Notes: generated from the letters alone by a model not told the origin. 64,000 nt of DNA from Candidatus Peribacteria bacterium (GCA_023038255.1 CP082927.1:1130146-1194145); one strand, 5' to 3'. Shown: positions 45,057 to 53,390, numbered from the stretch's first letter. A program made the numbers and translations.

Positions 45057-45428
45057 CTGCCCTCTCGCCACAAGTCTAGTTTTTGGAAGACACGCAATCA
45101 GTCCTGCGATCACAAATGTCAGATGTAACGCATTATCGAGCGGATGCTCGAGGTTCGTGATAACAAAATTCGGTGCAGGACTCTCTGCGACCAACAGTCC
45201 CCCCACCGCTACAACCACTGTCAGTAACGATATCGTCAGGACAAAACGCCACTGAAATTGTGCCGAACAGGCCAATACAAACAGCGCCACAATGCCGAAA
45301 CCCGTATGGACAACGTTTTCCGCCAGATCAAACCATAAATCCGGCGTAAAATCCGGTTCCAAAAACCCAAGCACACCCAGAAAAAGGGAGGCTGGGCCGG
45401 CAACTGTGAGGAACTGGGAAGGTGTCAT
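45054..45428 (-). CDS. Small four-helix membrane protein (DUF4383-like)
   Basis: The 124-residue protein has about four membrane segments: FLTVAGPASLFLGVLGFL, VVHTGFGIVALFVLACSAQF, FVLTISLLTVVVAVGGLLVA and LHLTFVIAGLIACL. The pattern of paired small helices with HTGFG and LDNALHLTF resembles DUF4383-type proteins of unknown function. It lies just upstream of the RF-1 domain gene with 9 bases between, so the two may share a transcript. Nothing suggests an enzyme. Confidence 0.65.
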   Translation of the reverse strand: MTPSQFLTVAGPASLFLGVLGFLEPDFTPDLWFDLAENVVHTGFGIVALFVLACSAQFQWRFVLTISLLTVVVAVGGLLVAESPAPNFVITNLEHPLDNALHLTFVIAGLIACLPKTRLVARGQ

Positions 45429-45523
45429 AGATACAATTAAGACGTATGAAATCGTTAAAAGTGACGAAGATAGCGAGATTGCATAGAAAAGTACGTGCGC
45501 GCACGGCGCGACACTTCATCGAA

Positions 45524-45613
45524 TGGCGGAGAGGGAGAGATTCGAACTCTCGAGACCCTTTCAGGTCTACACGCTTTCCAAGCGTGCGCACTAGGCCACT
45601 ATGCGACCTCTCC
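45524..45613 (-). tRNA. tRNA-Ser (anticodon GGA)
   Basis: On the minus strand the 90-base gene has acceptor GGAGAGG/CCTCTCC, anticodon arm CACGC-TTGGAAA-GCGTG with GGA, a long variable arm (AGACC-TGAAA-GGTCT) typical of class II tRNAs, T-arm GTTCGAATC, discriminator G and encoded CCA. Confidence 0.96.
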
Positions 45614-45669
45614 AAAGTGGAGCCTAGTATAGAGACGGTTTTTGCTATCACAAGAGAGAAAAATATCTA

Positions 45670-45700
45670 AAAAGAGCGTCCCTGAGGACGCCCTTAACCT
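45670..45700 (-). terminator. Intrinsic terminator of the small Cys membrane protein
   Basis: GCGTCC-CTGA-GGACGC (45676-45691) forms a 6-bp stem, followed on the minus strand by TCTTTTTAG. It is 27 bases past the stop at 45718. Confidence 0.7.
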
Positions 45701-45720
45701 TAACCTTACTCTTAACCTTA
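45692..45720. repeat. Short tandem repeat CCTTAA theme
   Basis: Copies of CCTTAA/CCTTACT run up to and include the stop codon of the membrane protein gene at 45718. Confidence 0.7.
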
Positions 45721-46002
45721 TTTCTTGGACGGCAACGCACACTGGCACGGACATGCCTTCGTCAGCTTTTTCAGAAGACTTGCAGTCAGAGCAAGTGCAA
45801 TGAGAGACGCAGAACCGTTGAGGGTTCCGAATGTCAGCCCTGCGGACAGGAAATGTGCCTTATACACACCGACGAGTGCTGCGATAACCGCAACAACCGT
45901 GATGATGCCGAGCACAATAGTCGTGACGGAACAGTACTGACACATGCCTCCAATGGAGAAGGTTGCGGCAGCTGCTTTTTTCTTGGAAGATTTTTTGAAC
46001 AT
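45718..46002 (-). CDS. Small membrane protein with two cysteine motifs
   Basis: The 94-residue protein has a basic start FKKSSKKKAAAATFSIGG, a CQYC pair, a hydrophobic helix VLGIITVVAVIAALVGVY, a second helix SASLIALALTASLLKKL and a C-terminal CPCQC cluster. The two cysteine sites fall on the same side of a helical hairpin, so they could bind metal or form a redox pair. I do not recognise a family. The start at 46002 is chosen because the longer frame runs into the divergent pheT gene. A TATGAT lies about 24 bases upstream. Confidence 0.6.
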   Translation of the reverse strand: MFKKSSKKKAAAATFSIGGMCQYCSVTTIVLGIITVVAVIAALVGVYKAHFLSAGLTFGTLNGSASLIALALTASLLKKLTKACPCQCALPSKK

Positions 46003-46141
46003 GAAATGGGGGAAGAGATGGAGCCAATCATACAACCCATAAACCGCACCACAAAAAAGGATGCATGGACAATAAACCCGACATGGGATGCCATCTGCAT
46101 CCGTTGTATCGGACCCTCCCCTTCCTGTAGGCTGAAGGGGT

Positions 46142-48523
46142 ATGAAGATCTCCCTGGCATGGCTATCGGATTTTGTGACGTGGACTGAAAAAGATCCGCA
46201 CGCAATTGCTGAGCGCATCACGCTTGGAGCAGCAGAAGTAGAGGAGGTGGAAGAACAGGGAAGGTATCTCAACCGCTGCTGCGTCGGAAAAGTGCTGACT
46301 GCAGACAAGCATCCGAATGCGGATCGTTTAATGATCTGTACAGTGGAGACTGATAACGGTGTGAAGACCGTTGTATGCGGCGGAACAAATGTTGTCCCGG
46401 GCATGCACGTCGCCTTCGCACACATCGGTGCAACAGTAAAGTGGCACGGCGAAGATACAGTGACACTCGAACCGGTAAAGATTCGTGGAACCCAGAGTGA
46501 AGGGATGATCTGCGCGGCGGAAGAAATCGGACTTGACGGGATCTATCAGGTACATACTGAAGATGGCGAACGCCCCATTATGAATCTTGATCGGTTGAGC
46601 AATGAGTATGCAGTCACCGTCGGTAGCCCGCTCAGGGAAACATTCGGCATGACAGACACCGTGCTGCACATCAACAACACGGCCATCACCACCCGTCCGG
46701 ATTTGTTCTCACACATCGGCTTTGCGCGCGAAGTGGTCGCACTCGGACTCGCGACCTGGAAAAAGAAAAAATCTGCCAAAGAGATACAATTCCCGGCAAC
46801 ACCGTCGCCGCTCAAGGTCAGCATTGATGTGCCGGATCTCGTCCCGCGCTTTTTGGGATGCATGATCCACGTGGAAAATATCGGCGAAACACCGGAGTGG
46901 ATGAAGAAGCGCCTCGCTGCAGTCGGCATTCGGTCTATCAGTTTGCCGGTCGATATTACAAACTACGTCGCAAACGAAATAGGCGTCCCCATGCACAGCT
47001 TCGACGCCGGTGATATTCAGGGTGCGGTCCATGTGCGGCTCTCCAAAAAAGGCGAGAGTCTGGTCACACTCGATAACACAACAATCAATCTGCCGGACGG
47101 CGCACTGATCATGAATGACGACGACGGCATCTTCGATCTCCTCGGCATTATGGGAGGCCTCCGTAGCAGCACGAAGCCAGAAACAAAGAAGATATTCATG
47201 CAGGCTCTCTCGATTGACCCTGCCACCATCCGCCGCACCGTCATTGCAACCGATCACCGGACAGATGCCTCCACCGTGTATGAAAAAGGAGTGCCGCCCG
47301 TCACAACGGAAGCAGGATTCATGCGCGCGCTGGAACTGATGCTGGAGCTGACACCGGGTGCCACAATCGCCTCTGGCCCTGTCACAAAAGGTGACAACGG
47401 CACAACGCCAACGATTCCCCTTTCCGTGGAACGCGCACAGGCACACATCGGTGCCGCTATTCCCGAAGACGAGATGGTCCGCATTCTGGAGTCACTGGAG
47501 TGTGATGTAAAAAAAGGACCGAAGAAAGGAGTCCTGACCGTCACTCCACCACTCCACCGCGTCCGCGACCTGCATGGTGATCACGACCTCTTCGAAGAAA
47601 TCGGACGCATCTACGGCTACGACAGACTTGAAGATGTCCTGCCGATGGGAGAACTCCGCATTCCGAAGCGTGACGAACGCATTCACGCAATGCGCGATGT
47701 TCTGAAGAGCGCGATGTATCTGGAAACCGTACCGCTCACGTTCATCAGCAGACAGCAGATGCAGAAGGCAGGATTCGATTCTGCACACGCAGTCGAGATT
47801 GAAAATCCGCTCGGCGACGACACTGCGTATCTGCAGACAAGCACCTTCCCGGCACTCCTCATCCACGCAGAAAACAACCTCATGCGCAGCACCACGCTCC
47901 GCACCTTCCACTGGAGTCATGTCTTTGCAAAGGGACAACCGGAACATCTGGAACTCTCGATGATGACCTCCACCCGCGAGACAACAGGCCTCCTGAATGA
48001 TCCATTTTTGGAAACCAAAGAAACGCTTCTCGCGGCAGTTGCTGCCATGGGATATGACGTGACGATTACGGCGACAAAATCTGCTCCCGCTTATGCTCAC
48101 CCGGGACGCGCTGCATCGGTGATGTTTGGGAAAGAAGTTATGGGCGAAATCTTCGAAGTCCACCCGGGAGTCCGCCAAATATTCGGTATCCCCGGCCGTG
48201 CCGCGGGCGCCATCATCAACTTGAGCGCACTCCTGAAACACGCTCCAGCCATCATCCACGCAAAACCGCTCCCCCTCTTCCCATCCGTCACCTACGACGT
48301 CACGCTCAGCCGCACACACGATCAGCATGTAGAAGCACTGCTTGAGAAGGCCCGAAAAGAAAGCGATCTGCTTGAGAGCGTTGTTGTGCATGATCTGTAC
48401 CAGAAAGCAGGAAGCGATACCTACAATGCCACACTGCGCTTCACGTATCGGTCACTGGAAAGGACGCTGACGGAAGACGAAGTGAAAGCGGCTCATGAGA
48501 AAGTGCTAAAGGCGATCAGCTAA
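46142..48523 (+). CDS. pheT: Phenylalanyl-tRNA synthetase beta subunit
   Basis: The 793-residue protein has the complete PheT layout: KISLAWLSDFV at the start, the tRNA-binding OB domain (GKVLTADKHPNADRLMICTV, residues 45-155), B3/B4 editing domain (about 210-380, with VDITNYVANEIGVPMHSFDA), B5 (about 395-470), the catalytic-like domain with YGYDRLEDVLP, and the C-terminal anticodon-binding domain ending LTEDEVKAAHEKVL. It forms the alpha2beta2 enzyme with PheS, which is not in the window. A CCCCTTC-GAAGGGG hairpin (46118-46140) ends one base before the ATG, and it has no box in the leaderless position, so its mRNA start is probably further upstream. Confidence 0.96.
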   Translation: MKISLAWLSDFVTWTEKDPHAIAERITLGAAEVEEVEEQGRYLNRCCVGKVLTADKHPNADRLMICTVETDNGVKTVVCGGTNVVPGMHVAFAHIGATVKWHGEDTVTLEPVKIRGTQSEGMICAAEEIGLDGIYQVHTEDGERPIMNLDRLSNEYAVTVGSPLRETFGMTDTVLHINNTAITTRPDLFSHIGFAREVVALGLATWKKKKSAKEIQFPATPSPLKVSIDVPDLVPRFLGCMIHVENIGETPEWMKKRLAAVGIRSISLPVDITNYVANEIGVPMHSFDAGDIQGAVHVRLSKKGESLVTLDNTTINLPDGALIMNDDDGIFDLLGIMGGLRSSTKPETKKIFMQALSIDPATIRRTVIATDHRTDASTVYEKGVPPVTTEAGFMRALELMLELTPGATIASGPVTKGDNGTTPTIPLSVERAQAHIGAAIPEDEMVRILESLECDVKKGPKKGVLTVTPPLHRVRDLHGDHDLFEEIGRIYGYDRLEDVLPMGELRIPKRDERIHAMRDVLKSAMYLETVPLTFISRQQMQKAGFDSAHAVEIENPLGDDTAYLQTSTFPALLIHAENNLMRSTTLRTFHWSHVFAKGQPEHLELSMMTSTRETTGLLNDPFLETKETLLAAVAAMGYDVTITATKSAPAYAHPGRAASVMFGKEVMGEIFEVHPGVRQIFGIPGRAAGAIINLSALLKHAPAIIHAKPLPLFPSVTYDVTLSRTHDQHVEALLEKARKESDLLESVVVHDLYQKAGSDTYNATLRFTYRSLERTLTEDEVKAAHEKVLKAIS

Positions 48524-48542
48524 AAAGTCATCGACTTCACCA

Positions 48543-48710
48543 CACAAGGGCGGAACCCATCGTCAGGGGGGTGGTGCGGCAAGCGGGAGGCTCTTGGCGA
48601 TGGGTGCGTTTCTTTGGTTCTTTCTTGTCGGGGCAGACAAGAAAGAACAATCCCCAAAGGGCAAACAAAACAACCACAAACATCACACTTCGACTTCGCT
48701 CAGTGTGACA
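48543..48710. repeat. Composite hairpin element between pheT and the adenosyltransferase
   Basis: Three inverted repeats are nested or adjacent: CCCATCG...CGATGGG (48557-48604), a perfect 13-bp hairpin GTTCTTTCTTGTC/GACAAGAAAGAAC (48617-48648), and TCACACT...AGTGTGA around TTCGACTTCGCTC (48683-48708). It has no coding potential. The last two words resemble repeats that I have seen in unrelated bacterial genomes. Confidence 0.65.
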
Positions 48711-48727
48711 CCTGCCACTAAAATCCA

Positions 48728-48733
48728 TACAAT
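48728..48733 (+). promoter_or_regulatory. -10 box TACAAT of the adenosyltransferase
   Basis: TACAAT ends 9 bases before the ATG at 48743; the leader would be two or three bases. Confidence 0.45.
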
Positions 48734-48742
48734 AAAAGACCT

Positions 48743-49288
48743 ATGACCATCGTCACCAAAACCGGCGACAAAGGGGAAACCGGACTCTTCGGAGGCCAGC
48801 GCGTCCCGAAAGATGACATTCGCATTGAAGCAATCGGTACAGTTGATGAACTGAACGCCCATTTGGGGCTCCCGACGGATGCTGATGACCTCTCGCTGGG
48901 CATCATCGAACAACTTTCGCTCATCCAAAACATGCTCTTCAACCTCGGAGCAGATCTCGCAACTCCCCAGGAAAACAATGCAGCAGTCGTGCCCCGCATG
49001 TCGCAGGAACACACTGCGATGCTAGAAAGGTGGATCAATACACTGGAAGAAACCCCACTTCCGCCCTATTTTGTCCTTCCCGGAGGCTCTCTGGCGGCAT
49101 CAGAACTCCACATTGCCAGAGCGATTTGCAGACGCGCGGAACGGCTGGCAATCAGCCTCAGCAAGCGATCGAGTATCAACCAGGATTTGCTGATTTACCT
49201 CAATAGACTGAGCGATTACCTGTTTTTGGCAGCTCTCGAAGCCAATAGAAATGCCGGATTTGAGAATATCCGCGTCCGATACAGCTAA
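48743..49288 (+). CDS. PduO-type ATP:cob(I)alamin adenosyltransferase
   Basis: The 181-residue protein has the family signature TKTGDKGETGLFGGQRVPKD, the VDELNAHLG motif, RAICRRAERLAISL with the ATP-contacting Arg and Glu, and YLNRLSDYLFLAALEAN at the end. PduO enzymes are trimers that attach the adenosyl group of ATP to corrinoid cobalt to give coenzyme B12. No B12 biosynthesis or B12-dependent mutase is in the window; a B12-dependent ribonucleotide reductase elsewhere would be a plausible user. No cobalamin riboswitch is visible upstream. Confidence 0.92.
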   Translation: MTIVTKTGDKGETGLFGGQRVPKDDIRIEAIGTVDELNAHLGLPTDADDLSLGIIEQLSLIQNMLFNLGADLATPQENNAAVVPRMSQEHTAMLERWINTLEETPLPPYFVLPGGSLAASELHIARAICRRAERLAISLSKRSSINQDLLIYLNRLSDYLFLAALEANRNAGFENIRVRYS

Positions 49289-49306
49289 AACCCACAAAAA
49301 CGACAC

Positions 49307-49336
49307 TTGACGTACCTGCCACCTCATCTGTAACGT
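49307..49336 (+). promoter_or_regulatory. Promoter of rpmH
   Basis: TTGACG (49307-49312) and TAACGT (49331-49336) are 18 bases apart and the ATG at 49346 follows 9 bases later. Confidence 0.5.
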
Positions 49337-49345
49337 ACCCCGGCT

Positions 49346-49489
49346 ATGTTAGGTAAACTCAAGTGGCGCCGGCGTCTTCGCAGACATGGATTTTTGTCCC
49401 GTATGGCAACGAAGGACGGTCGTGCCGTGCTGTCACGTCGTCGTGCAGCAGGCCGCAAGCGTCTGACGGTGCAGAAGAAGGCTAAATAA
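49346..49489 (+). CDS. rpmH: Large ribosomal subunit protein bL34
   Basis: A short 47-residue frame reads [20 protein letters not shown] and continues with [18 protein letters not shown], the bL34 pattern with HGFxxRM and a very high Arg/Lys content. It is a structural protein of the large subunit. In most bacteria rpmH is followed by rnpA and yidC next to the replication origin; here a small membrane protein and an M16 protease follow, so this is not a typical origin neighbourhood. Confidence 0.95.
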   Translation: MLGKLKWRRRLRRHGFLSRMATKDGRAVLSRRRAAGRKRLTVQKKAK

Positions 49490-49593
49490 GAAGGGATTTG
49501 AGCCAGAATGGATCTATTTCCTCTTAAAAGGTGTTTTTCCCTGTACTGAAGCTTTCGTGTTCCTATCGCGTTTCTGTTACTCTAATCCAGTCC

Positions 49594-49902
49594 ATGGCGC
49601 GCTATCTCCACACACTCTCGGCCACACTGTTCTACATTCTGGGACTCAGTTTTTTTGTGGCATATGTTCTGTCTTATAACGACATTGCCGTACTCCCGTC
49701 CCAGACATGGATGCAGATTGCCGACTTGCCTCTCGTGGCCAGTGCCCTCCTCTACGGCGGCGTCAGCGTCTACCGGAGCCTCACACACGAACGCGAGCCC
49801 TCCCGCAGCATCGCACTGATTATTGGTGTGCCCCTGGCTCTCATCTTTGTCATCACTACCATCCTCAGCTTCTGGCCCACCACCTTCATCCTGAATTACT
49901 AA
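49594..49902 (+). CDS. Small membrane protein of unknown function
   Basis: The 102-residue protein has three hydrophobic segments: LSATLFYILGLSFFVAYVL, LPLVASALLYGGVSVY and IALIIGVPLALIFVITTIL. It is Leu/Ile/Ala-rich with few charged residues. I do not recognise a family. The ATG at 49594 is chosen because TCTAAT ends 7 bases upstream. It lies between rpmH and an M16 protease, on the same strand as both. Confidence 0.55.
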   Translation: MARYLHTLSATLFYILGLSFFVAYVLSYNDIAVLPSQTWMQIADLPLVASALLYGGVSVYRSLTHEREPSRSIALIIGVPLALIFVITTILSFWPTTFILNY

Positions 49903-49921
49903 TCTTCATTCGTCCCTATTT

Positions 49922-49949
49922 CCAATAACGAATTACCAATAACCCATCA
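49922..49949. repeat. Short tandem repeat CCAATAACC theme
   Basis: Copies of CCAATAACG/TTACCAATAACCC end at the start codon of the M16 protease gene, as in the sufU upstream gap. Confidence 0.7.
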
Positions 49950-51211
49950 TGTATACCATCAACACTCTCCCTTCCGGCCTCCGCGTGCTCACTGCACCTG
50001 TCGACGGAACGGCATCGGTCACCGTGATGGTGTTTGCGACTGCCGGTTCCCGCTACGAAACACAGAGCGAACGCGGCATCAGCCACTTTTTGGAACACAT
50101 GTTCTTCAAGGGCGGCAAGAAGTATAAAACCACGCAGGAAGTGAGCGCGGCGATTGACGGAGTCGGCGGTGACTTCAACGCCTTCACCGGCAAAGAATAT
50201 GCGGGGTACTACGTAAAAGTCGCATCCGAAGAAACACGCCTCGCGTGTGACGTGCTGAGCGACATGCTCCTGCATGCATCGTTCCCGCCTGAGGAAATCG
50301 ATAAAGAGCGCGGCGTGATCATGGAAGAAGAACGCATGTACCAGGACACCCCCATGTACCGCGCAGGCTGGGATTTCGAACAGCTGATTTACGGCGAGAC
50401 ACCGCTCGGGTGGGACACAATCGGAACCGAAGAGGTGATCATGTCCGTCCAGCAGGCAGACTTCCAGAAGCACAAAGATGAACTCTACGGTCCACACAAC
50501 TGCATAATCGCCTTCTCGGGAAAGATCACGGAGAAAGAGGCAATGGCGCTCGCGAATGAATTCTTTGGTCCTCTGAGCGGCGGCTCCAAGCGCACGTTCG
50601 AACCGCTTACGAGCTACGGCCCGGAGCGCATGTACCTCCGGAACAAAAACACGGAGCAGGCACACCTCGTCTTCGGCGTTCCGGGACTCTCCTCTCAGGA
50701 CAAGGATCACTTCGTTCATAAAATCCTCGCCATCATCCTCGGCGGCAATATGAGCTCCCGCATGTTCCTCCGTATCCGTGAGGCACGCGGTCTCTGTTAC
50801 TACATCTCCAGCGACACTGATAACTACATGGACGCAGGTGCCCTCACGACGAGCGCGGGAGTGGACCAGTCCAGACTTCTGGAAGCACTGGAAGCTATCA
50901 AGCACGAGTATCTCCTCTGTGCCGACAAAGGAATCGAGGAAGATGAGCTGACACGCGCCAAGGCCTTCCTGAAGGGCAAAATCACCCTCGGGCTGGAAGA
51001 CAGCGAGGAGCGTGCGCACTACTACGGCAAGCAGCTCCTGCTCAACCCGAAGGTCCTCGACATCAATGAATATTTTGCAGAGGTCGATAAAGTCACCAAG
51101 GAACAGATTGATGCACTCGCCAAGAGACTCCTGAAGCCTGAAGAACTGCGCCTCGTGGTGATCGGCAAAGATGCAACGCCGGACAAGTTTGAAAATCTGA
51201 TGAAAAACTAA
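49949..51211 (+). CDS. M16-family zinc peptidase
   Basis: The 420-residue enzyme has the inverted zinc motif HxxEH in GISHFLEHMFFKGGKKY (about residue 50) and the downstream glutamate in IDKERGVIMEEERMYQD, as in processing peptidases and PqqL/YmxG-type M16B proteins. The second half (about 190-420) is the inactive-like partner domain with RMYLRNKNTEQAHLVFGVPG. It has no signal peptide, so it is probably cytoplasmic. A single-chain M16B protein usually acts as a dimer. It ends with an intrinsic terminator. Confidence 0.93.
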   Translation: MYTINTLPSGLRVLTAPVDGTASVTVMVFATAGSRYETQSERGISHFLEHMFFKGGKKYKTTQEVSAAIDGVGGDFNAFTGKEYAGYYVKVASEETRLACDVLSDMLLHASFPPEEIDKERGVIMEEERMYQDTPMYRAGWDFEQLIYGETPLGWDTIGTEEVIMSVQQADFQKHKDELYGPHNCIIAFSGKITEKEAMALANEFFGPLSGGSKRTFEPLTSYGPERMYLRNKNTEQAHLVFGVPGLSSQDKDHFVHKILAIILGGNMSSRMFLRIREARGLCYYISSDTDNYMDAGALTTSAGVDQSRLLEALEAIKHEYLLCADKGIEEDELTRAKAFLKGKITLGLEDSEERAHYYGKQLLLNPKVLDINEYFAEVDKVTKEQIDALAKRLLKPEELRLVVIGKDATPDKFENLMKN

Positions 51212-51216
51212 GAAAG

Positions 51217-51264
51217 AGAGGGAGTGGCGGTACGTCTTATAGATGTATCCCCTCCCTCTTTTTT
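51217..51264 (+). terminator. Intrinsic terminator of the M16 peptidase gene
   Basis: AGAGGGAG (51217-51224) pairs with CTCCCTCT (51252-51259) and is followed by six T. The loop is long (27 bases) and may hold extra structure. Confidence 0.65.
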
Positions 51265-51266
51265 GT

Positions 51267-51434
51267 ATGTCTCCAGAACTAAACGACGCCGATACCGGCG
51301 CACACAGCAACGAGGTCCCGATGCCTCAGGAGAAAACAGGCGACATTCAGCCGAACCCGGCCGAACCGCCACACATGCCAGGCCCTGATGCTCCGGACAA
51401 TAACCCGGCACATCCTGCTTCAGACAGAGCATAA
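51267..51434 (+). CDS. Possible small proline-rich protein
   Basis: A 55-codon frame starts at ATG 51267, directly after a T-run terminator, and reads MSPELNDADTGAHSNEVPM and then PGPDAPDNNPAHPASDRA: Pro, Asp, Asn and Ala-rich, probably unstructured. No family is recognised. Its position right after a terminator argues against strong expression. It could equally be chance. Confidence 0.3.
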   Translation: MSPELNDADTGAHSNEVPMPQEKTGDIQPNPAEPPHMPGPDAPDNNPAHPASDRA

Positions 51435-51449
51435 AATACTTTCCGCCTT

Positions 51450-51492
51450 CCCTCCCCCATGGGGGAGGGTGGCCCGAAGGGCCGGGTGAGGC
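51450..51492. repeat. Dispersed double-palindrome repeat, copy B
   Basis: CCCTCCCCC-AT-GGGGGAGGG followed by TGGCCCGAAGGGCC and GGGTGAGGC. It ends 2 bases after the stop of the minus-strand TPR gene and may act as that gene's 3' structure. Confidence 0.85.
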
Positions 51493-51494
51493 AA

Positions 51495-53378
51495 TTACAA
51501 TTCACCCAATTGCTGTAGCGCTGAGCGGGCAGCCGCATTCTCCGGGTCAATACGCAGTACGGCCCGGAACTGCGCGACGGCACCGTCCGTATCTCCTATT
51601 TCGTGCAGCAGTAATCCGAGATTGATGCGCGGCGCGGTACGGGTGGGATCTGCGGTGATAGCGCGTTTGTAATCACGTTCAGCGTCGTCGAGTTTTCCGC
51701 TTTCATCTTCTGCCACAGCCAGGTTGAAAAGAGCTGCTGCATGAAACTCATGCAATGCAATCGCCTTCTGATACTGCGCAATCGCCTGTTCATATTTCGC
51801 CTGTGCAGCATAGAGAGCGCCGAGATTCACATACACATCGACATAGCGCGGATTCAGCCCGATGGCTTTCAGATATTCAATCTCCGCTTCGTCGTACCGG
51901 CCTTGTTCTGCGTACACTATGCCCAGCCCGAAATGCGGATACGCACTTTGCGGATCGAGCGCGATACCCTTTTCATAGGCCTCCAGTGCGCGGGTATAAT
52001 TCTTCTGTTTCCGGTACGCCGCACCGAGGTTCGCATACGTTTTCGGATGCGGTTTGATGGCAACGGACTTCTCACACTCATCAATCGCAAGCTCCAGATT
52101 GCCGACAATTCTGTCTGCATTACAGAGGTTGTTATACGCAACATGCGATGCATCAGGGTAGATGCGGATAACATGCTGAAAGAGCGTGCGGGTGTTCTGC
52201 CAGACCAGCGACTGTCTGTAGGACAGAATCGACAAGATGCAGACGAGCACCACCCCGGCTCCTCCAATGATCTTTTGGAACTGCGGCCTCTTCTCAAGGA
52301 CCCACGCAATCAGCGTACCCAAAACCAGAATCAGTCCGATCTGCGGCACGTAGGCATAGCGGTCAGACGCAAAGTAAATATCCATCTCCCCGCCCTTCGC
52401 AAAGTTTAGAAGGGTCGGTGCAACCGTGATGAAGAAAAATCCGATGCCCGCTGCAATGAGGCGTTGGCGTTTGAAGGTCCAAACAACAATACCAAGAAGC
52501 AACAGAACGATGATGATCGGCACGAAGAAATCCGGAGACGTGATGCTGATATCTTCTTTGTATGGATAGAGCAACGAGAACTTGGCGGGCCACAGAAACT
52601 GATAGATGTAGAACGTCGTACTCTTGAAAGCCATGAGAATTTTATCCGAGAGTGACGATGACGCGAGCACGCTTTCTTTCCCAAGAATACCGATCAGTCC
52701 GAAGACAATGGACAATCCCAGATACGGAATTTTATCCAGTACCATGCGTTTGGTGAATGCTCTCCTCTCCGCAATATCGAGTACCACCAGCACGACCGGC
52801 AGCGTGATGATCATGACCTTGGACAGCAGCCCACAGAGAAAGAGCACAAGGCTCGCGATGTACCAGCGCCGATTGTCACGGTCACGATAGACAAAATACG
52901 AGGCAATCGAAGCCAGCAGGAAAAAGGTTGAAAGCACATCTTTGCGTCCGCTCGCCCATTCGACCGCTTCAGTATTGAGCGGGTGCACTAAAAAGAGCAG
53001 ACCGCAGAAGAGTGCGAGGTATTTTTTACGGAGGAGGAAAAATGCGAGGAGTGAAACAAGAGCTGCATTGAGAGTGTGCAGTATCAGGCTATCCAGGTGA
53101 TACAAAAACGGATGCACACCCGCAATAAAATATTCAATCTGGTATGACAGGAACGTGAGCGGAATATAGAGCTCCGGATCGAAGTGCGTGAAGATCCACC
53201 AGAGCGATGCCGGTGTGATCTGCCGGATGGCAGGGTTCTCAAAAATCAGCATCCCGTCATCCCAGCGGACAAACTCATTCCCGAGCGACCAACCGTACGT
53301 CAGCAGGCCAAGTACAAAAAATCCTGCAAGAATCCACAGGAGGGTACGAACGCGCGGAAGGGACGGAAGAGGCTGCAT
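51495..53378 (-). CDS. TMTC-like membrane glycosyltransferase with TPR repeats
   Basis: The 627-residue protein has about ten membrane helices (residues 10-395) followed by five to six TPR units (about 410-620; PKTYANLGAAYRKQKNYTRA, VDVYVNLGALYAAQAKYEQA). NEFVRWDDGMLIFENPAI gives the acidic first loop of GT-C enzymes, YIPLTFLSYQIEYF and EWASGRKDVLSTFFLLASIA match the loop phrases of eukaryotic TMTC O-mannosyltransferases and their bacterial relatives. It probably transfers a sugar from a polyprenyl carrier to proteins outside the membrane; this is inference from fold. TATACT lies 6 bases before the ATG at 53378. Confidence 0.82.
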   Translation of the reverse strand: MQPLPSLPRVRTLLWILAGFFVLGLLTYGWSLGNEFVRWDDGMLIFENPAIRQITPASLWWIFTHFDPELYIPLTFLSYQIEYFIAGVHPFLYHLDSLILHTLNAALVSLLAFFLLRKKYLALFCGLLFLVHPLNTEAVEWASGRKDVLSTFFLLASIASYFVYRDRDNRRWYIASLVLFLCGLLSKVMIITLPVVLVVLDIAERRAFTKRMVLDKIPYLGLSIVFGLIGILGKESVLASSSLSDKILMAFKSTTFYIYQFLWPAKFSLLYPYKEDISITSPDFFVPIIIVLLLLGIVVWTFKRQRLIAAGIGFFFITVAPTLLNFAKGGEMDIYFASDRYAYVPQIGLILVLGTLIAWVLEKRPQFQKIIGGAGVVLVCILSILSYRQSLVWQNTRTLFQHVIRIYPDASHVAYNNLCNADRIVGNLELAIDECEKSVAIKPHPKTYANLGAAYRKQKNYTRALEAYEKGIALDPQSAYPHFGLGIVYAEQGRYDEAEIEYLKAIGLNPRYVDVYVNLGALYAAQAKYEQAIAQYQKAIALHEFHAAALFNLAVAEDESGKLDDAERDYKRAITADPTRTAPRINLGLLLHEIGDTDGAVAQFRAVLRIDPENAAARSALQQLGEL

Positions 53379-53384
53379 AGGGTC

Positions 53385-53390
53385 AGTATA
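53385..53390 (-). promoter_or_regulatory. -10 box TATACT, leaderless position (TMTC-like gene)
   Basis: TATACT on the minus strand ends exactly 6 bases before the ATG at 53378. Confidence 0.55.

Noticed and set aside
46118-46140. T-box or attenuator before pheT
   Set aside because: Only a 7-bp hairpin is present; there is no T-box sequence, anti-terminator pair or Phe-rich leader peptide.
48537-48728. 63-codon minus-strand frame in the pheT downstream gap
   Set aside because: It is the translation of an inverted-repeat island and has no family resemblance or start signal.
49346-49902. Replication origin next to rpmH
   Set aside because: dnaA, rnpA and dnaN are not nearby and no cluster of DnaA boxes is seen.
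51208-51432. 74-codon minus-strand frame opposite the short Pro-rich frame
   Set aside because: It overlaps a terminator and has the composition of a shadow frame.
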